Origin: a gamma proteobacterium endosymbiont of Lamellibrachia anaximandri
GTDB lineage: Bacteria > Pseudomonadota > Gammaproteobacteria > Chromatiales > Chromatiaceae
Assembly (NCBI GenBank): GCA_016756835.1
Contig: JAESPE010000003.1
Location: 17,684-81,683 of the forward strand
Reading direction: 5' to 3'
DNA length: 64,000 nucleotides
Shown here one piece after another: positions 10,901 through 18,758 of the stretch. Under the pieces are notes generated by a model. That model was not told where the DNA came from. It saw only the letters and a program-made list of their open reading frames with translations, and searched no databases. The translations under genes were made by a program, and so were the position numbers. Every line of letters begins with the position of its first letter. Position 1 is the first letter of the stretch.

Positions 10901-13900
10901 GTGATGTCAGTAATCAGACACCCGTTGCTGGCTCAGTGGCAGAATTCGGTAGCGCCGTAGATCTGATTATTTCGTTGGGTCCGGCACCGGAAGACATTGA
11001 TAATGACGGCGATGGATTTACCGAGAACCAGGGAGATTGCAATGATACTGACAACACTATCCATACCGGCGCGAATGATCCATCAGCCGACGGAATTGAT
11101 CAGGATTGTGATGGTATAGATGGCAACCTTAGCCTGACGTCTATTCTGATGTTGCCCGCTACGGGAGATATCCTGACGGGTGATGTGGTTAGCTTATCTG
11201 CCACCGGTATCTTTGAGGGCGGGACCAGTCAGAATCTTACTGAAATCGTCAACTGGTCAGCCGGTCCGGTATTCAGTTCTGCAACAGCGGGCGTGTTTAA
11301 TGTCAGCGCGACCCGCGGCCCGGTATCCGGCTCGGCGATAATTAACGTGGTTGAACGGGTCACTGGGGACGTGGCACCACCGGTCGCGGAGATCACAGTG
11401 CCTGCTGCAGGCAGCACAGTGACGGAACCTGTAGATATTGTCGGCACCGCCACGGATGCCAATTTTCTCAAGTACACCATTGGGATTGCGCCTACGGGTG
11501 AAACGGACTTCACTGAAATTGCAAATAGCACAAGTCAGGTTACTGACGGTGTATTGGGTCAGTTTGATCCGACCGTGTTGATCAATGATCTTTATACGAT
11601 TCGATTGACGGTGTTTGATCAGGGCGGAAATGTCAGTATTCATGAATCGACGATTCAGGTCGATGAGAACCTCAAGGTGGGCAACTTCAGCCTGAGCTTC
11701 ACAGATCTGCATATCCCCATGTCGGGTATACCAATCAAAGTGGTTCGCAATTACGACAGCCGTGATAAACGCAAAGGTGATTTTGGTGTCGGTTGGCGAC
11801 TCGATGTGCAGACACTGCGCCTGCGCAGTAACCGGGTATTGGGATCGGCCTGGCAGGTTGCCAAATCCGGCTTTACCTATGTGCTGCTGCCCACGGATGA
11901 CCACAAGGTGAGTCTGGTGCTTGCCAACGGACAGGTTGAAGAGTTTGATCTGTTGGTTAATCCCATTGTCTCTGCACTGATTCCTTTCCCACCTTCTGCC
12001 ATCCGAGCCAGTTACATCGCGCGGCCTGGAACCCTCGGCCGTCTGGAGAGCCTGGATAACAACAATCTGACCATCCTCGATGGTCAACCTGGTGATGTCG
12101 GGCTGCGGGATGATCTGACCAACCAGCTCTACGATCCGGACCTGTTCCGTTATACCTCAGCGGACGGCACACAGATCGTGATCAGCAAAGCGGACGGTGT
12201 GCAGAGCATCAGGGATGCAAACGGCAACACCCTGACATTTACCCCAAATGGCATCACCCACTCATCGGGTAAGAGCATTATTTTTGTGCGGGATGATCTG
12301 GGTCGTATCGCACAGATCACCGACCCGAACGGCAACAGCCAGACCTATACCTATGATGCCAATGGGGATCTGACTCATCACACGGATACAGAAAGCAACA
12401 CGACAACATATGCCTATGATGCTCATCATGGTTTGATCAACCTGTTTGATCCCCTGGACCGCTCACTGCTACGAAATGAATATGGTCCCGATGGCCGACT
12501 GATCAGCACCACCAATGCGGATGGCCGGATAGTTACCCTTACCCATAATGTAGGTGCGCGGCAGGAGATTGTCACCGATATCGATGGCAGCATGACAGTG
12601 ATGGAATACGATGCCAGCGGCAACGTACTCTCGGTGACCGATCCTCTCGGCAGCGTGACTAGCCACACTTATGATGGGTCGGGTAATCCTCTTACTACCA
12701 CCAACGGTGAAGGTGAGACCACCACGCGAACCTATGATGCGCGTAGCAATAAGCTAACGGAAACAGACCCCCTCGGCAACACCACGACCTTTATTTACGA
12801 CAGTGCCGATCGGGTGACCCGTAAAACCGATGCCCGTGGAAATAGCACAGACTTTAGCTACGATGCGCGAGGCAATCTGTTAACTCATACCAATGCGCTG
12901 GGTCTGGTTGAGCTAAGCAACAGCTACGATACAAGGGGCAACCTGCTGGTGCAGACGGATGCCCTCGGTAATACCACCCAGTATGAATATGATGCAGTCG
13001 ATAATCAGATAGCCAGAACGGATGCGCTGGGCAATCGCACGACTTATACCTACGATGCCAATGGTAACCAGTTGACGGAGACAGATCGTCTCGGCAAGAC
13101 CACTACTCAGCTGCTTGATGGTCGTGGACTGGCTATTCGCAGCACCGATCCTCTGGGCAATACGACGGAGTTCCAATATACCGTTACAGGTCTGTTGCAG
13201 GCCATCACCGATCCGGCAGGCAACACAACCCATCAGGTACTGAATGCAGAGGGCAGGGAACTCTCATCCACCGATGCCCTCGGTAACCTGACCGAAAACA
13301 GCTATGACATCAAAGGTAACCTGACGCGCACGACCGATCCTTTGGGTCGCATCAGAACCTTGCAGTACGATGATCTGGATCGCCAGATTGGGGCGACTGA
13401 ACCGGATGGCAATGCCAGCGTGCTAATGTATGACAATGCCGGTCGCATCGTCGAGCAGATTGATGCTCGCGGCAACAGCACAAGATTTGTCTACGATTTT
13501 GCCGGCCGAAATATCAAGGTGATTGATGCGCTGTTGCAGGAGACCCGGTTCGAATATGACAGTGTGGGTAATCGAATTGGAATGGTCGATGCCAAAGGCC
13601 AGATTTTCAGTTTTAGCTATGATGCACTCGACCGTCGGGTGCAGGTAAACTTCCCGGATGGTAGCTTTGAAACCACCGCCTATGATGCTGCAGATCGCGT
13701 CATCCGTGAGACAGACGCCCTGGGTCGTTCGACCCACTACCAATACGATGCCAAGGGTAATCTCACCGGAGTGACCGATGTCCTGGGAGGTCAGACAAGC
13801 TATCTCTACGATCAGGAAGACAATCTCCTGGCTCAGACGGATGCCCGGGGTAATACAACCCGATTCATCTATGATGATGCCGACAGGCAGACCCGCAAAA

Positions 13901-15924
13901 CCTATCCGGACGGCACTACCGAGACCCGGCAATATGATCCGGTGGGTAATGTCACAACCACCACGGATGCTAACAGCGATATAACGGTGCAGAGTTTTGA
14001 TGCCAAGGGACAACTTATCGCAAAGACTTTTCCGGATGCGACCGGGGAGACATTTTCCTATACAGCAACAGGCAAGGTGGCTACGGCTGATAATGTCCAG
14101 GGCACGACAACCTATAGCTACGATGTGAATGATCGTCTGGTTCGATTGGGCAATTCCGATGGCAGCTCAATTGAGTATGGCTATGATGCCGAGGGTAACC
14201 GTACCAGTGTCGCCTCCCGCCTCATGCCGATGGCTCTGGCACGCACGACAAATTATACCTACGATGTGCTGAACCGTATCGCAACGGTCATTGACCCAGA
14301 TAGCAACACCACCACTTATGCCTATGACGCCGTAGGAAATCTGGCCAGCATCGATTACCCCAATGGTGTTGTCACGACCTATACCTATGACAGTCTGAGC
14401 CGACTCTCTCTGCAGGTTCATAGCAAGGCAGGTGTTGAACTGGAACGCTTTCACTACGTGGTCAATGCCATCGGTGACAGAACCCGCGTGACACAGACTG
14501 ACGGTTCGTTTGTTGAGTATGAGTATGATGGCCTGAGGCGTCTTATACGCGAGACTCACAGGAATATTTTCAACACTCTGATCTTTGACCGCAACTACAT
14601 TTATGATGAGGTCGGAAACCGTACCAGTACCATTGATCTGGGCGGCACCACTATCGTTTATCTATATGACAGCGCAGATAAACTGCTTTCAGCAGGCAGC
14701 ACAAGTTACGCCTATGATCCCAATGGCAACCGGAGCTCACGGGTCGATGGCGGCGGGTTGACGACCTATGACTTCGACTTTGAAAACAAGCTGACCTCAG
14801 TTAACGCATCCAGTGGTGCTGTGACCTATGGCTACAATGCTCAAGGTAACCGAACCCAACGGACCGAATCAGCAGTGACCACTCACTTCCTGGTTGATCC
14901 AATCAACCCGACGGGTGTGTCGCAGGTGCTGGGTGACTACGACAGCGCGGCAAATCCAATAGCTGAATATTTTTACGGTAACCAAATGTTGGCACAGAGT
15001 CGCAGTGGCGTGACTCACTACCTGCACAGGGATGCCAGGCAGAATGTACGCCTGCTGACGGACAGTGCCGGTAATCTTACCGATACTTACCAGTACCAGG
15101 CATTTGGCCAAGAGTTGAGCCAGTTCGGTTCAACCACCAATCCCTATCGCTATTCCGGTGAACGTGTCGACCCCACCACTGGTTTGGTGCATATGCGGGC
15201 TCGTGACTATGATCCTGCGACGGGGCGTTTTGTTGGCCGAGATCCGTTTGAAGGTGTGTTGCGTGATCCTGTCTCCCTGCATCGCTACCTTTATGCCAAT
15301 GCAAATCCGGTATTCTTTTCTGATCCCACCGGGCGTTTCTCTGCGGTGGAGCTCTCTGTATCCGTCAGCATTGGTGAGATTCTGTTTAACCTTGGGCCAA
15401 CCCTGATCAAAGGCACCTTTACCGCAATGATCATTAAGAAGTTTTTTGGTATCGGCTTCCATCTTCGCCAGGCAGGTTATGAGTTGATGCTGGGTCAATA
15501 CAATGGACCGCACAAGTTCGAGGTGGGAACCTCCGGGTACCATGTCTTTCTCGCCGGTAATGCCTTTATCAAGATGGGTGCCATAGCGATCGATTTTGTC
15601 GATACCCTCACTGATGCTTTGTTCTCGATCACCGCTGCAAGCAAATCATTGGTTGGAGTTGCCGGCGCGGTAAGAGCTGGATCCGGAGCGGTCAGTGTGG
15701 CAAGCAACGGGGCACAGCTAGGACTTGATCTCTTCGCCTTGACAAAGAAGATTGATTCGGTCTCTGGATCAGTCAAAAATCTGCATGCAGCAGCAACCGG
15801 GAAAAGCGCAGGAAAGGATCCCAATACCACTAAGGCGGCCGCGCAGCTGGACACGGAGCGTACCAAGGCTGTTTCATTTGAGCTGTTAAAATTTGTGGTG
15901 GGTGCCTTTAGTAAAGGTAAATGA
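4912..15924 (+). CDS. Giant secreted RHS/YD-repeat protein with PKD-like, FG-GAP, PASTA-like and MopE-like modules
   Basis: A 3,670-residue protein. Order: a signal peptide (about 1-27); five PKD/REJ-like repeats with exact 93-residue period (132-596); putative-Ig/cadherin-like domains (597-782); an Ig-like domain split around residue 850 by two FG-GAP/VCBS propeller units (about 852-1340 and 1343-1833); the rest of that domain (GTTDSFTYTANDGQ, about 1838-1855); another Ig-like domain; a PASTA-like domain (about 1962-2027); a DxDxDG-rich MopE-like metal-binding segment (2028-2070); bacterial Ig domains; the RHS entry region (about 2257-2300); tens of YD repeats (about 2450-3370); and the RHS core end (GLVHMRARDYDPATGRF, about 3425). 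Residues 3479-3670 form a variable tip that is helical and hydrophobic, with no toxin motif I recognise. RHS cores form a cocoon around such tips. No immunity-like gene follows on the same strand. An adhesive or contact-dependent role is inferred. Confidence 0.9.
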   Translation: MKGFSGFRKTIFLLTALNCIYVLPAFGELSMGLVTATSVQRVNRFEVIYTYTAVLNNSGPEPLSNVTATLTSNTPYLTIIDGEIVFPDVPVSDGIESTDTITIRYNRRHTFRDEDHDWSFSQEDPAPSNTVPVADAGSDQSAFLWSTVTLNGSGSSDVDGDLLTFTWSLLSAPGGSAAALSDPNAVMPDFVLDAVGIYELELVVNDGTDDSVPDRVLITTSNSPPVADAGLDQSILTGTTVSLDGSGSSDVDGDLLTFTWSLPGVPAGSVAALSDPNAVMPSFIADLPGSYLAELIVNDGFVDSAIDIVTVTTENSGPVADAGPDQTVAVGDLVTLQGNGSSDADGDALSYLWSLIAVPTTSSASLSDPAAVSPAFIPDVPGDYLGQLIVNDGVTDSAPDTVKISTINSAPVADAGPDQTSSVGGVVTLDGSGSSDVDGDVLTYSWAFTSKPAGSSASLSDPGALSPAFVIDLPGTYVVGLVVNDGTLDSDSDPVIIQTENQAPVAVAVADADSVTLGTQVNLDGTASSDPDGDPLGYAWTLTTPTESTAILSDATSPTPGFTPDVAGNYLATLVVSDGTLASVAQVAVSASIPNNPPTLVAVGNRTISASQNFSLRLFGIDTDIGDTLTYSLSVSPSAMSVNPATGDLNWTPGAGDLGANVVMAQVNDNAGLSDAKSFTIDVVAPVVPPPANEPPQLAPIVDQTVTVGNALAVTPTANDPDVGDSLTLSLPLAPAGLTLAAGGTLQWTPTVDQVGSHDVTVQVTDGSGVVAVQSFIVTVIAVNRAPVAVDDTYTARVGETLAVAAPGILENDMDLDGDVLTSALVTDASKGTLNLNPDGSFDYTPTPPEFVFDFGTQIRCQLPENERRSTETVPIIMDLDGDGQSELIFTGSYATGGASRQHITAMRPDCSILWSFESAGFGTPIPNLGTTSNPRHPMAAADMDGDGNIEILVPIRTTGILSDHRYLILDHEGTLIGQTDLIPQINSQTAFQHTAPAIADLDADGDAEIVVAFIQANLPYLAIFDHNGNLLVVNEDAPSTANTSNSAGTKPVIVDLDLDGIPEILMTSHVYSNTGVYLRTFPLNESLGAATVHSNPRAIPAVANFDSDPEPEIYFQTNRGIYLFDQDGSLIWFFNDDARKNVVSNSGFDIPVTLANVDADSEIEIVTYIGRHYLTVLEADGSIKWQHTDAEWIFDDVAGPTAFDIDGNGIAEVIHVNGVEGHNGGSNGLYIHDGETGAELNFTRLNQGGSHLNSLLIADMDDDGESEIIVNNAFSTNAVWAGNIAVLEGLSGYPWAASRGIRNQLIDTYTHIEDDGGVPVSVKPHWLQLGKNGFNFVPQSTKVYTQIQCESPLATQLQHNATIAVGDVDNDGDIELAGVAFFGTTLQGTEVWLMNADDCSQQLLPNAADIRNAGGMSTGSQLGLHDIDGDGDLEIIGVRRIIPGVGSGGGEQLLAVHHDGSLVWPGDGASEPLGLVSSIGNSSDGGFAQMGPTFADIDGNGSVEIIMSWYTGAFGAAAPGNGVTVYNVADGTILWEYLGTTIAGDTDYKPPTVVDLDLDGTLEIIFHKEVLDHLGNKEFDLPIISLPESHLSVAVANFDEDPFPEIVGRDQGHLYLFEHDGTTVFANPNNNNSQSQISVADFDGDGEVEFAWYNGLGGFLTSGYMEVYDTDGSLLWSHQGLKEFGEDITRLKGVNPTAFDANGDGAFDIVVHLDIPNPIFGEDDGVYIFDGRDGSLLEYMPIGSASREQRYTTITDIDGDGAAEIISSFSNGLAGATRIWEGTASQPLPDAPAHRNQWTFNEGYADAKGNTLSNPVPHWLQSGLNGWNLIKLPPDPLAGTTDSFTYTANDGQVNSNTATVTFDVQPPGTPPVFLSAPDTLTTVGFSYEYAPRVVDIDPGDSVSFILTGGPAGMTIDPGNGRVSFTPDSEGSYKVSILASDTIGFSTPQTYTLTVGLPVTVPSVISQSQAIAETSLGGVGLLTGDVLSLNHPVIPAGDVSNQTPVAGSVAEFGSAVDLIISLGPAPEDIDNDGDGFTENQGDCNDTDNTIHTGANDPSADGIDQDCDGIDGNLSLTSILMLPATGDILTGDVVSLSATGIFEGGTSQNLTEIVNWSAGPVFSSATAGVFNVSATRGPVSGSAIINVVERVTGDVAPPVAEITVPAAGSTVTEPVDIVGTATDANFLKYTIGIAPTGETDFTEIANSTSQVTDGVLGQFDPTVLINDLYTIRLTVFDQGGNVSIHESTIQVDENLKVGNFSLSFTDLHIPMSGIPIKVVRNYDSRDKRKGDFGVGWRLDVQTLRLRSNRVLGSAWQVAKSGFTYVLLPTDDHKVSLVLANGQVEEFDLLVNPIVSALIPFPPSAIRASYIARPGTLGRLESLDNNNLTILDGQPGDVGLRDDLTNQLYDPDLFRYTSADGTQIVISKADGVQSIRDANGNTLTFTPNGITHSSGKSIIFVRDDLGRIAQITDPNGNSQTYTYDANGDLTHHTDTESNTTTYAYDAHHGLINLFDPLDRSLLRNEYGPDGRLISTTNADGRIVTLTHNVGARQEIVTDIDGSMTVMEYDASGNVLSVTDPLGSVTSHTYDGSGNPLTTTNGEGETTTRTYDARSNKLTETDPLGNTTTFIYDSADRVTRKTDARGNSTDFSYDARGNLLTHTNALGLVELSNSYDTRGNLLVQTDALGNTTQYEYDAVDNQIARTDALGNRTTYTYDANGNQLTETDRLGKTTTQLLDGRGLAIRSTDPLGNTTEFQYTVTGLLQAITDPAGNTTHQVLNAEGRELSSTDALGNLTENSYDIKGNLTRTTDPLGRIRTLQYDDLDRQIGATEPDGNASVLMYDNAGRIVEQIDARGNSTRFVYDFAGRNIKVIDALLQETRFEYDSVGNRIGMVDAKGQIFSFSYDALDRRVQVNFPDGSFETTAYDAADRVIRETDALGRSTHYQYDAKGNLTGVTDVLGGQTSYLYDQEDNLLAQTDARGNTTRFIYDDADRQTRKTYPDGTTETRQYDPVGNVTTTTDANSDITVQSFDAKGQLIAKTFPDATGETFSYTATGKVATADNVQGTTTYSYDVNDRLVRLGNSDGSSIEYGYDAEGNRTSVASRLMPMALARTTNYTYDVLNRIATVIDPDSNTTTYAYDAVGNLASIDYPNGVVTTYTYDSLSRLSLQVHSKAGVELERFHYVVNAIGDRTRVTQTDGSFVEYEYDGLRRLIRETHRNIFNTLIFDRNYIYDEVGNRTSTIDLGGTTIVYLYDSADKLLSAGSTSYAYDPNGNRSSRVDGGGLTTYDFDFENKLTSVNASSGAVTYGYNAQGNRTQRTESAVTTHFLVDPINPTGVSQVLGDYDSAANPIAEYFYGNQMLAQSRSGVTHYLHRDARQNVRLLTDSAGNLTDTYQYQAFGQELSQFGSTTNPYRYSGERVDPTTGLVHMRARDYDPATGRFVGRDPFEGVLRDPVSLHRYLYANANPVFFSDPTGRFSAVELSVSVSIGEILFNLGPTLIKGTFTAMIIKKFFGIGFHLRQAGYELMLGQYNGPHKFEVGTSGYHVFLAGNAFIKMGAIAIDFVDTLTDALFSITAASKSLVGVAGAVRAGSGAVSVASNGAQLGLDLFALTKKIDSVSGSVKNLHAAATGKSAGKDPNTTKAAAQLDTERTKAVSFELLKFVVGAFSKGK
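5305..6699 (+). repeat. Five in-frame 93-codon PKD/REJ-like repeats
   Basis: PVADAG-type openings occur at residues 132, 225, 318, 411 and 504, each exactly 93 codons (279 nt) apart. Each repeat carries SGSSDVDGD or a close variant, an LSDP segment and a VNDG-type end. The fixed spacing points to tandem duplication without later indels. The fifth copy is more diverged (PVAVAVADAD). Confidence 0.9.
7463..10410 (+). repeat. Two tandem FG-GAP/VCBS propeller units of about 490 codons
   Basis: Two consecutive units begin with similar segments (FGTQIRCQLP near residue 854; YTQIQCESPL near 1344) and end with HWLQxGxNGxN (near 1326 and 1820). In between are many Ca-binding-type loops such as DLDGDG, DMDGDGN, DLDADGD and DNDGD followed by E-I/L. 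The pair looks like an internal duplication of one beta-propeller module and lies inside an Ig-like domain. Confidence 0.8.
12270..15021 (+). repeat. YD-repeat (RHS) tract
   Basis: Dozens of units of about 20-21 codons of the form YDAxGNLxxxTDALGNTTxY. At the DNA level the repeats are diverged but keep recurrent words such as tatgatgcc and ggcaac. In characterised RHS/Tc proteins these units build a beta-cocoon shell. Confidence 0.9.
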
Positions 15925-16119
15925 CAGGGGCAGAAAAATCGGCAGTCGGTATCGCTTTCAAAATGGGACCCGCGGTAAAGGGGACATGTTTATTTAGCAC
16001 TCAACCGCAAGGCAGTTCACGAAACGGCAAAATGGCATCGGCCTGAATGGTGGAGTGGTGGCATCAAAAATTAGTTGCCGCATAATGCTTTCGGCTGGAC
16101 AGAATCTCAAGCCTGCCGC

Positions 16120-17097
16120 TTAACCTGAGCCATCCTGGCGGAAGAGGATCTCCAGACGCAGGAACAGGGCCGTGTTGATGTCACGACCGCCACCATTGTC
16201 ATCCAGGGGCCAATAGACTTCCGGGATCACTTCGTAGAAGAGCCAGGGACGGTAGAAGTTGCGCCGGTAACGTGCACGGATCCGATAGGTGTTGACCTGG
16301 AAATCGGGTCGAGTCTGCCCGAACATGCCGGCATCGAAGGCGATGGCACGGTGGGAAGAGTCCCGGTAGAAATAGGTGAATTCGCTGCTCCACTCTACAC
16401 CGTTACTGATCTCGGAGAGAAGCCCGTAGTTGCTCCAGCGCAGCATATCCCCACCGGTCAGGGCGTGCTCGATATCACCGCGCAGATCGGCACCAAAGCC
16501 GTCCCGGGAGTCCCAAAAGCCGGTGCCGGCCAATCGGGTCAACCAGTCCTCATCGTAACGCCAAGCCTCTCGGTAACGTGTCCGGAGTTTGGTGGCCAGG
16601 GGGTTGAGCCGGAACCCGGCGGAAAAGGACAACTTTTTCATCGCCTGATCCAGCACATCGAAGCGCAGGTTGGCGCTGCTGGTACTGGTGGCCCCGGTAG
16701 TTGCGGCGGTGGGTAGCGGCACCTCTGAATCGGTCAGACGGTCCTCTTCGGTTCCCCCCTCGATCACCAGCCGGGCCTTGCGTTGCATTCGCGGCAGTTT
16801 CACCTGCAGGCGGAATTTCGGGTCGTAGGTTGTTTCATTGCGCGATTCGAACCGTAGATCTTGAATCAGACGCAGATGAACCACCGCATCGGTCTCCTCC
16901 GCATCCCGCTCATCCCCAAAGAAACGGTCGAACCAGTTGGCTCCTGCGTCCAGGGTCTCGCCGACCCCATGCACCGAGTAGTCTAACCAGTTTTCGTCCG
17001 CTTCGGTCTCTGCGCCGGCGGGGCTAACAGCGAGCGCCAAAGCCAGGGGAATCATGATTCCCATTACTCCAGCCGACGGTCTATCTCCTGCCTTCAT
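16120..17097 (-). CDS. Hypothetical exported protein, probable outer-membrane beta-strand protein
   Basis: A 325-residue protein with an N-terminal signal peptide (hydrophobic stretch IPLALALAVSPAGA, cleavage after AGA). The mature part alternates polar and aromatic residues typical of beta strands (FRLQVKLPRM; TYRIRARYRRNFYRPWLFYEVIPEVYWP) and ends in a strand-like LFLRLEILFRQ. I do not recognise a named family; barrel-type outer-membrane location is inferred. An in-frame ATG 11 codons in would still leave an intact signal peptide. The gene is convergent with the RHS gene. No partner gene is evident. Confidence 0.65.
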   Translation of the reverse strand: MKAGDRPSAGVMGIMIPLALALAVSPAGAETEADENWLDYSVHGVGETLDAGANWFDRFFGDERDAEETDAVVHLRLIQDLRFESRNETTYDPKFRLQVKLPRMQRKARLVIEGGTEEDRLTDSEVPLPTAATTGATSTSSANLRFDVLDQAMKKLSFSAGFRLNPLATKLRTRYREAWRYDEDWLTRLAGTGFWDSRDGFGADLRGDIEHALTGGDMLRWSNYGLLSEISNGVEWSSEFTYFYRDSSHRAIAFDAGMFGQTRPDFQVNTYRIRARYRRNFYRPWLFYEVIPEVYWPLDDNGGGRDINTALFLRLEILFRQDGSG

Positions 17098-17419
17098 TCA
17101 CTGCGCCTTATCTATCCTGCCGTACAATGATCTTTGACCTGTCGCCTGTCAAAGCGATGACTGCTCGTTCCCACCCGCAAGCTGTCGCAGCAATATCCAC
17201 TCTTCGATTATACCGGATCCCAACCAGCCCAGGTCCGTATTTACCGCAACAGTGCTTCCGACGGCAGGTTTGAGGTATTCGCCACAAGGCAAAGTTCCTG
17301 TCCACCTCGGGGATGTTTATTCCGCTGCGCTTCGAAAAAGCAAATTACTATCCCGATATAAAATGCTAGGGAGCAGCGTTGACCACTGCCCCGGCTAATC
17401 ATATTTGGCTACATTCACA
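17098..17419. other. Intergenic stretch without a recognised feature
   Basis: 322 nt between two minus-strand genes. A 65-codon minus-strand frame (17108-17305) has no Shine-Dalgarno, no recognisable motif and an irregular composition, so it was not accepted. It may hold the promoter of the exported protein to its left, but no clear -35/-10 pair stood out. Confidence 0.4.
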
Positions 17420-17749
17420 TCACTCACTCAGGTAGTACCCTAGGATACCTCCCAGGACGAATGCTCCAAGCGCATCGTCGTAATAGTAGTGGTGCCTTGG
17501 ATAACGGTATGCCGGATATCCCCAATGGTGACGATTGCCTTTCCAATGCCGGTGATGCTGGGAATGACGGTGCTCCCTATGACGCAAGCGTTCATGCTTG
17601 CGTGGTCGCTCGGTACGATAGCTGTAGTCGATGCTCTTGATCATGCCTGCTTTATCATTGGGTTCTGCTTCCGCGGTCAGTGGGGCTCCAAGGGACATCA
17701 GAATCAAAGTGGATGCCGAGAGTGCGGTAATCAGGCTCTTGTTGCGCAT
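17420..17749 (-). CDS. Small exported His/Arg/Tyr-rich protein with C-terminal glycine zipper
   Basis: A 109-residue protein. The ATG at 17749 is chosen over one 18 codons upstream because CTGGAGG lies directly before it and the signal peptide starts there (hydrophobic core ALSASTLILMSLGAP, cleavage near AEA). The middle is very rich in His, Arg and Tyr (HREHRHSQHHRHWKGNRHHW). The end, ALGAFVLGGILGYYL, resembles a glycine-zipper membrane segment. It is probably periplasmic or membrane-associated; the His-rich part could bind metal. No family name is certain. Confidence 0.65.
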   Translation of the reverse strand: MRNKSLITALSASTLILMSLGAPLTAEAEPNDKAGMIKSIDYSYRTERPRKHERLRHREHRHSQHHRHWKGNRHHWGYPAYRYPRHHYYYDDALGAFVLGGILGYYLSE

Positions 17750-17869
17750 TTTTAACCTCCAGGAGAGCGATTGAATTCCTCTCCTACTGGTAACGATAAG
17801 CAAGGGATACTGAACGAGAGCTTAATGATGTTTTTCGAAAATGCCTTTAGCTGTAATAGATAAAGGGGT

Positions 17870-18193
17870 TTATATTTTGCTTGGCATCTCTACTAACTCT
17901 GACACTTCAAGTGAACCGCCAATATCAAGAAAAGGGCAAGCCTTTGCAATCGACAGCGCCGCCTCCAAAGAATCCGCTTCAATTATTGTGTAACCAGACA
18001 TTGTCGTTGCGCCTCCAATGGTAACAGTGCCATCAGAGTTTACTGTGCTTGTATTTTTAAGCGGATTTGCAGGACTAACAGCTGAGTCGCCCAATGAAGA
18101 TAACCAATCCATATATTTCGAAAAATGTTGCTTACCTTCCTCTGGACTGGATGGTTGATCACCGCCTAGATAAACAATAACGTATTGAGGCAT
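17870..18193 (-). CDS. YCII-related (DGPF-like) domain protein
   Basis: A 107-residue protein with the YCII/dimeric alpha-beta barrel pattern: an opening strand MPQYVIVYLGG, a helix with EEGKQHFSKYMDWLSSLG, strands around GYTIIEADSLEAALSIAKACPFLDIGGSLEVSELVEM. Proteins of this family are small, cytosolic and mostly uncharacterised; some members are associated with sigma factors. The Shine-Dalgarno GGAGAA is well placed. It is a separate transcription unit ahead of the PEP-CTERM region on the opposite strand. Confidence 0.75.
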   Translation of the reverse strand: MPQYVIVYLGGDQPSSPEEGKQHFSKYMDWLSSLGDSAVSPANPLKNTSTVNSDGTVTIGGATTMSGYTIIEADSLEAALSIAKACPFLDIGGSLEVSELVEMPSKI

Positions 18194-18580
18194 TTGCGTT
18201 TCTCCATTGTTGAAATTTAACTTTTACCGCACTTCAAAAAACATAACTTTGAAAATCTCCGGGTGGAGGGGCAAGACCCTCTTATCAAGATGATTCTTGG
18301 CCATACCTGGACATAATGTCCAGTAGTAGATTTCTCACCTAACTGGATACGCAAGATCAAGGGGGGTTGCGAATGGGTAGAGAAGCGTCCAATACCTATG
18401 CCAATTAGACAGATGCTTTGGGTGAAAGTTAATTTGTCGGAATTATTTACACCTTGGAAATTAATTGAATTTACCTTTCCGGCCACACTAACTAATTGAA
18501 ATTAATCTAAATATATCCTTTAAGCTATCGATTTCTCCTCACCAATAGTCTCACGAAAAGAAGTAAAATCCTGTTTATTA

Positions 18581-18597
18581 TCGGATTACTTTACATG
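18581..18597 (+). promoter_or_regulatory. Upstream element shared with the giant RHS promoter region (copy 2)
   Basis: TCGGATTACTTTACATG differs from the element at 4475-4491 at only 2 of 17 positions. It lies 77 nt upstream of the -24 GG of the promoter at 18657-18672, compared with 80 nt in the other copy. The surrounding 18194-18758 stretch has no convincing gene; an 89-codon minus-strand frame (18217-18486) lacks a Shine-Dalgarno and family signature. Confidence 0.55.
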
Positions 18598-18656
18598 TTC
18601 GGAAAATTTGTCTGCTGGAATCCCTTATATCATTGTATTCAGTGTGGTTTTTTTGC

Positions 18657-18672
18657 AGGCATAGTTGTTGCG
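18657..18672 (+). promoter_or_regulatory. Sigma-54 -24/-12 promoter for the PEP-CTERM genes
   Basis: aGGCATagttgTTGCg is a close match to the RpoN consensus TGGCAC-N5-TTGC, with GG at 18658-18659 and GC at 18670-18671 in the exact 12-nt register. Transcription would start near 18683, leaving a leader of about 75 nt before the ATG at 18759. PEP-CTERM genes in some bacteria are known to be sigma-54 dependent through the PrsK/PrsR system. Confidence 0.65.
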
Positions 18673-18758
18673 TGTTATTTTGCGGGGTTGCTGTCAATCA
18701 TGCTCAAGTAGTCAATGTCAGTAGGTAATTGTAAATGATTCTCAGGAGGAATTAGGAA

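Noticed and set aside
15976..15995. AAAGGGGACATGTTTATTT as a remnant of a REP-transposase-type end
   Set aside because: Resembles sequences found next to Y1 transposases, but no second end or gene is present.
18217..18486. 89-codon minus-strand frame upstream of the PEP-CTERM gene
   Set aside because: Composition is not gene-like, there is no family signal, and it lies in the regulatory stretch.
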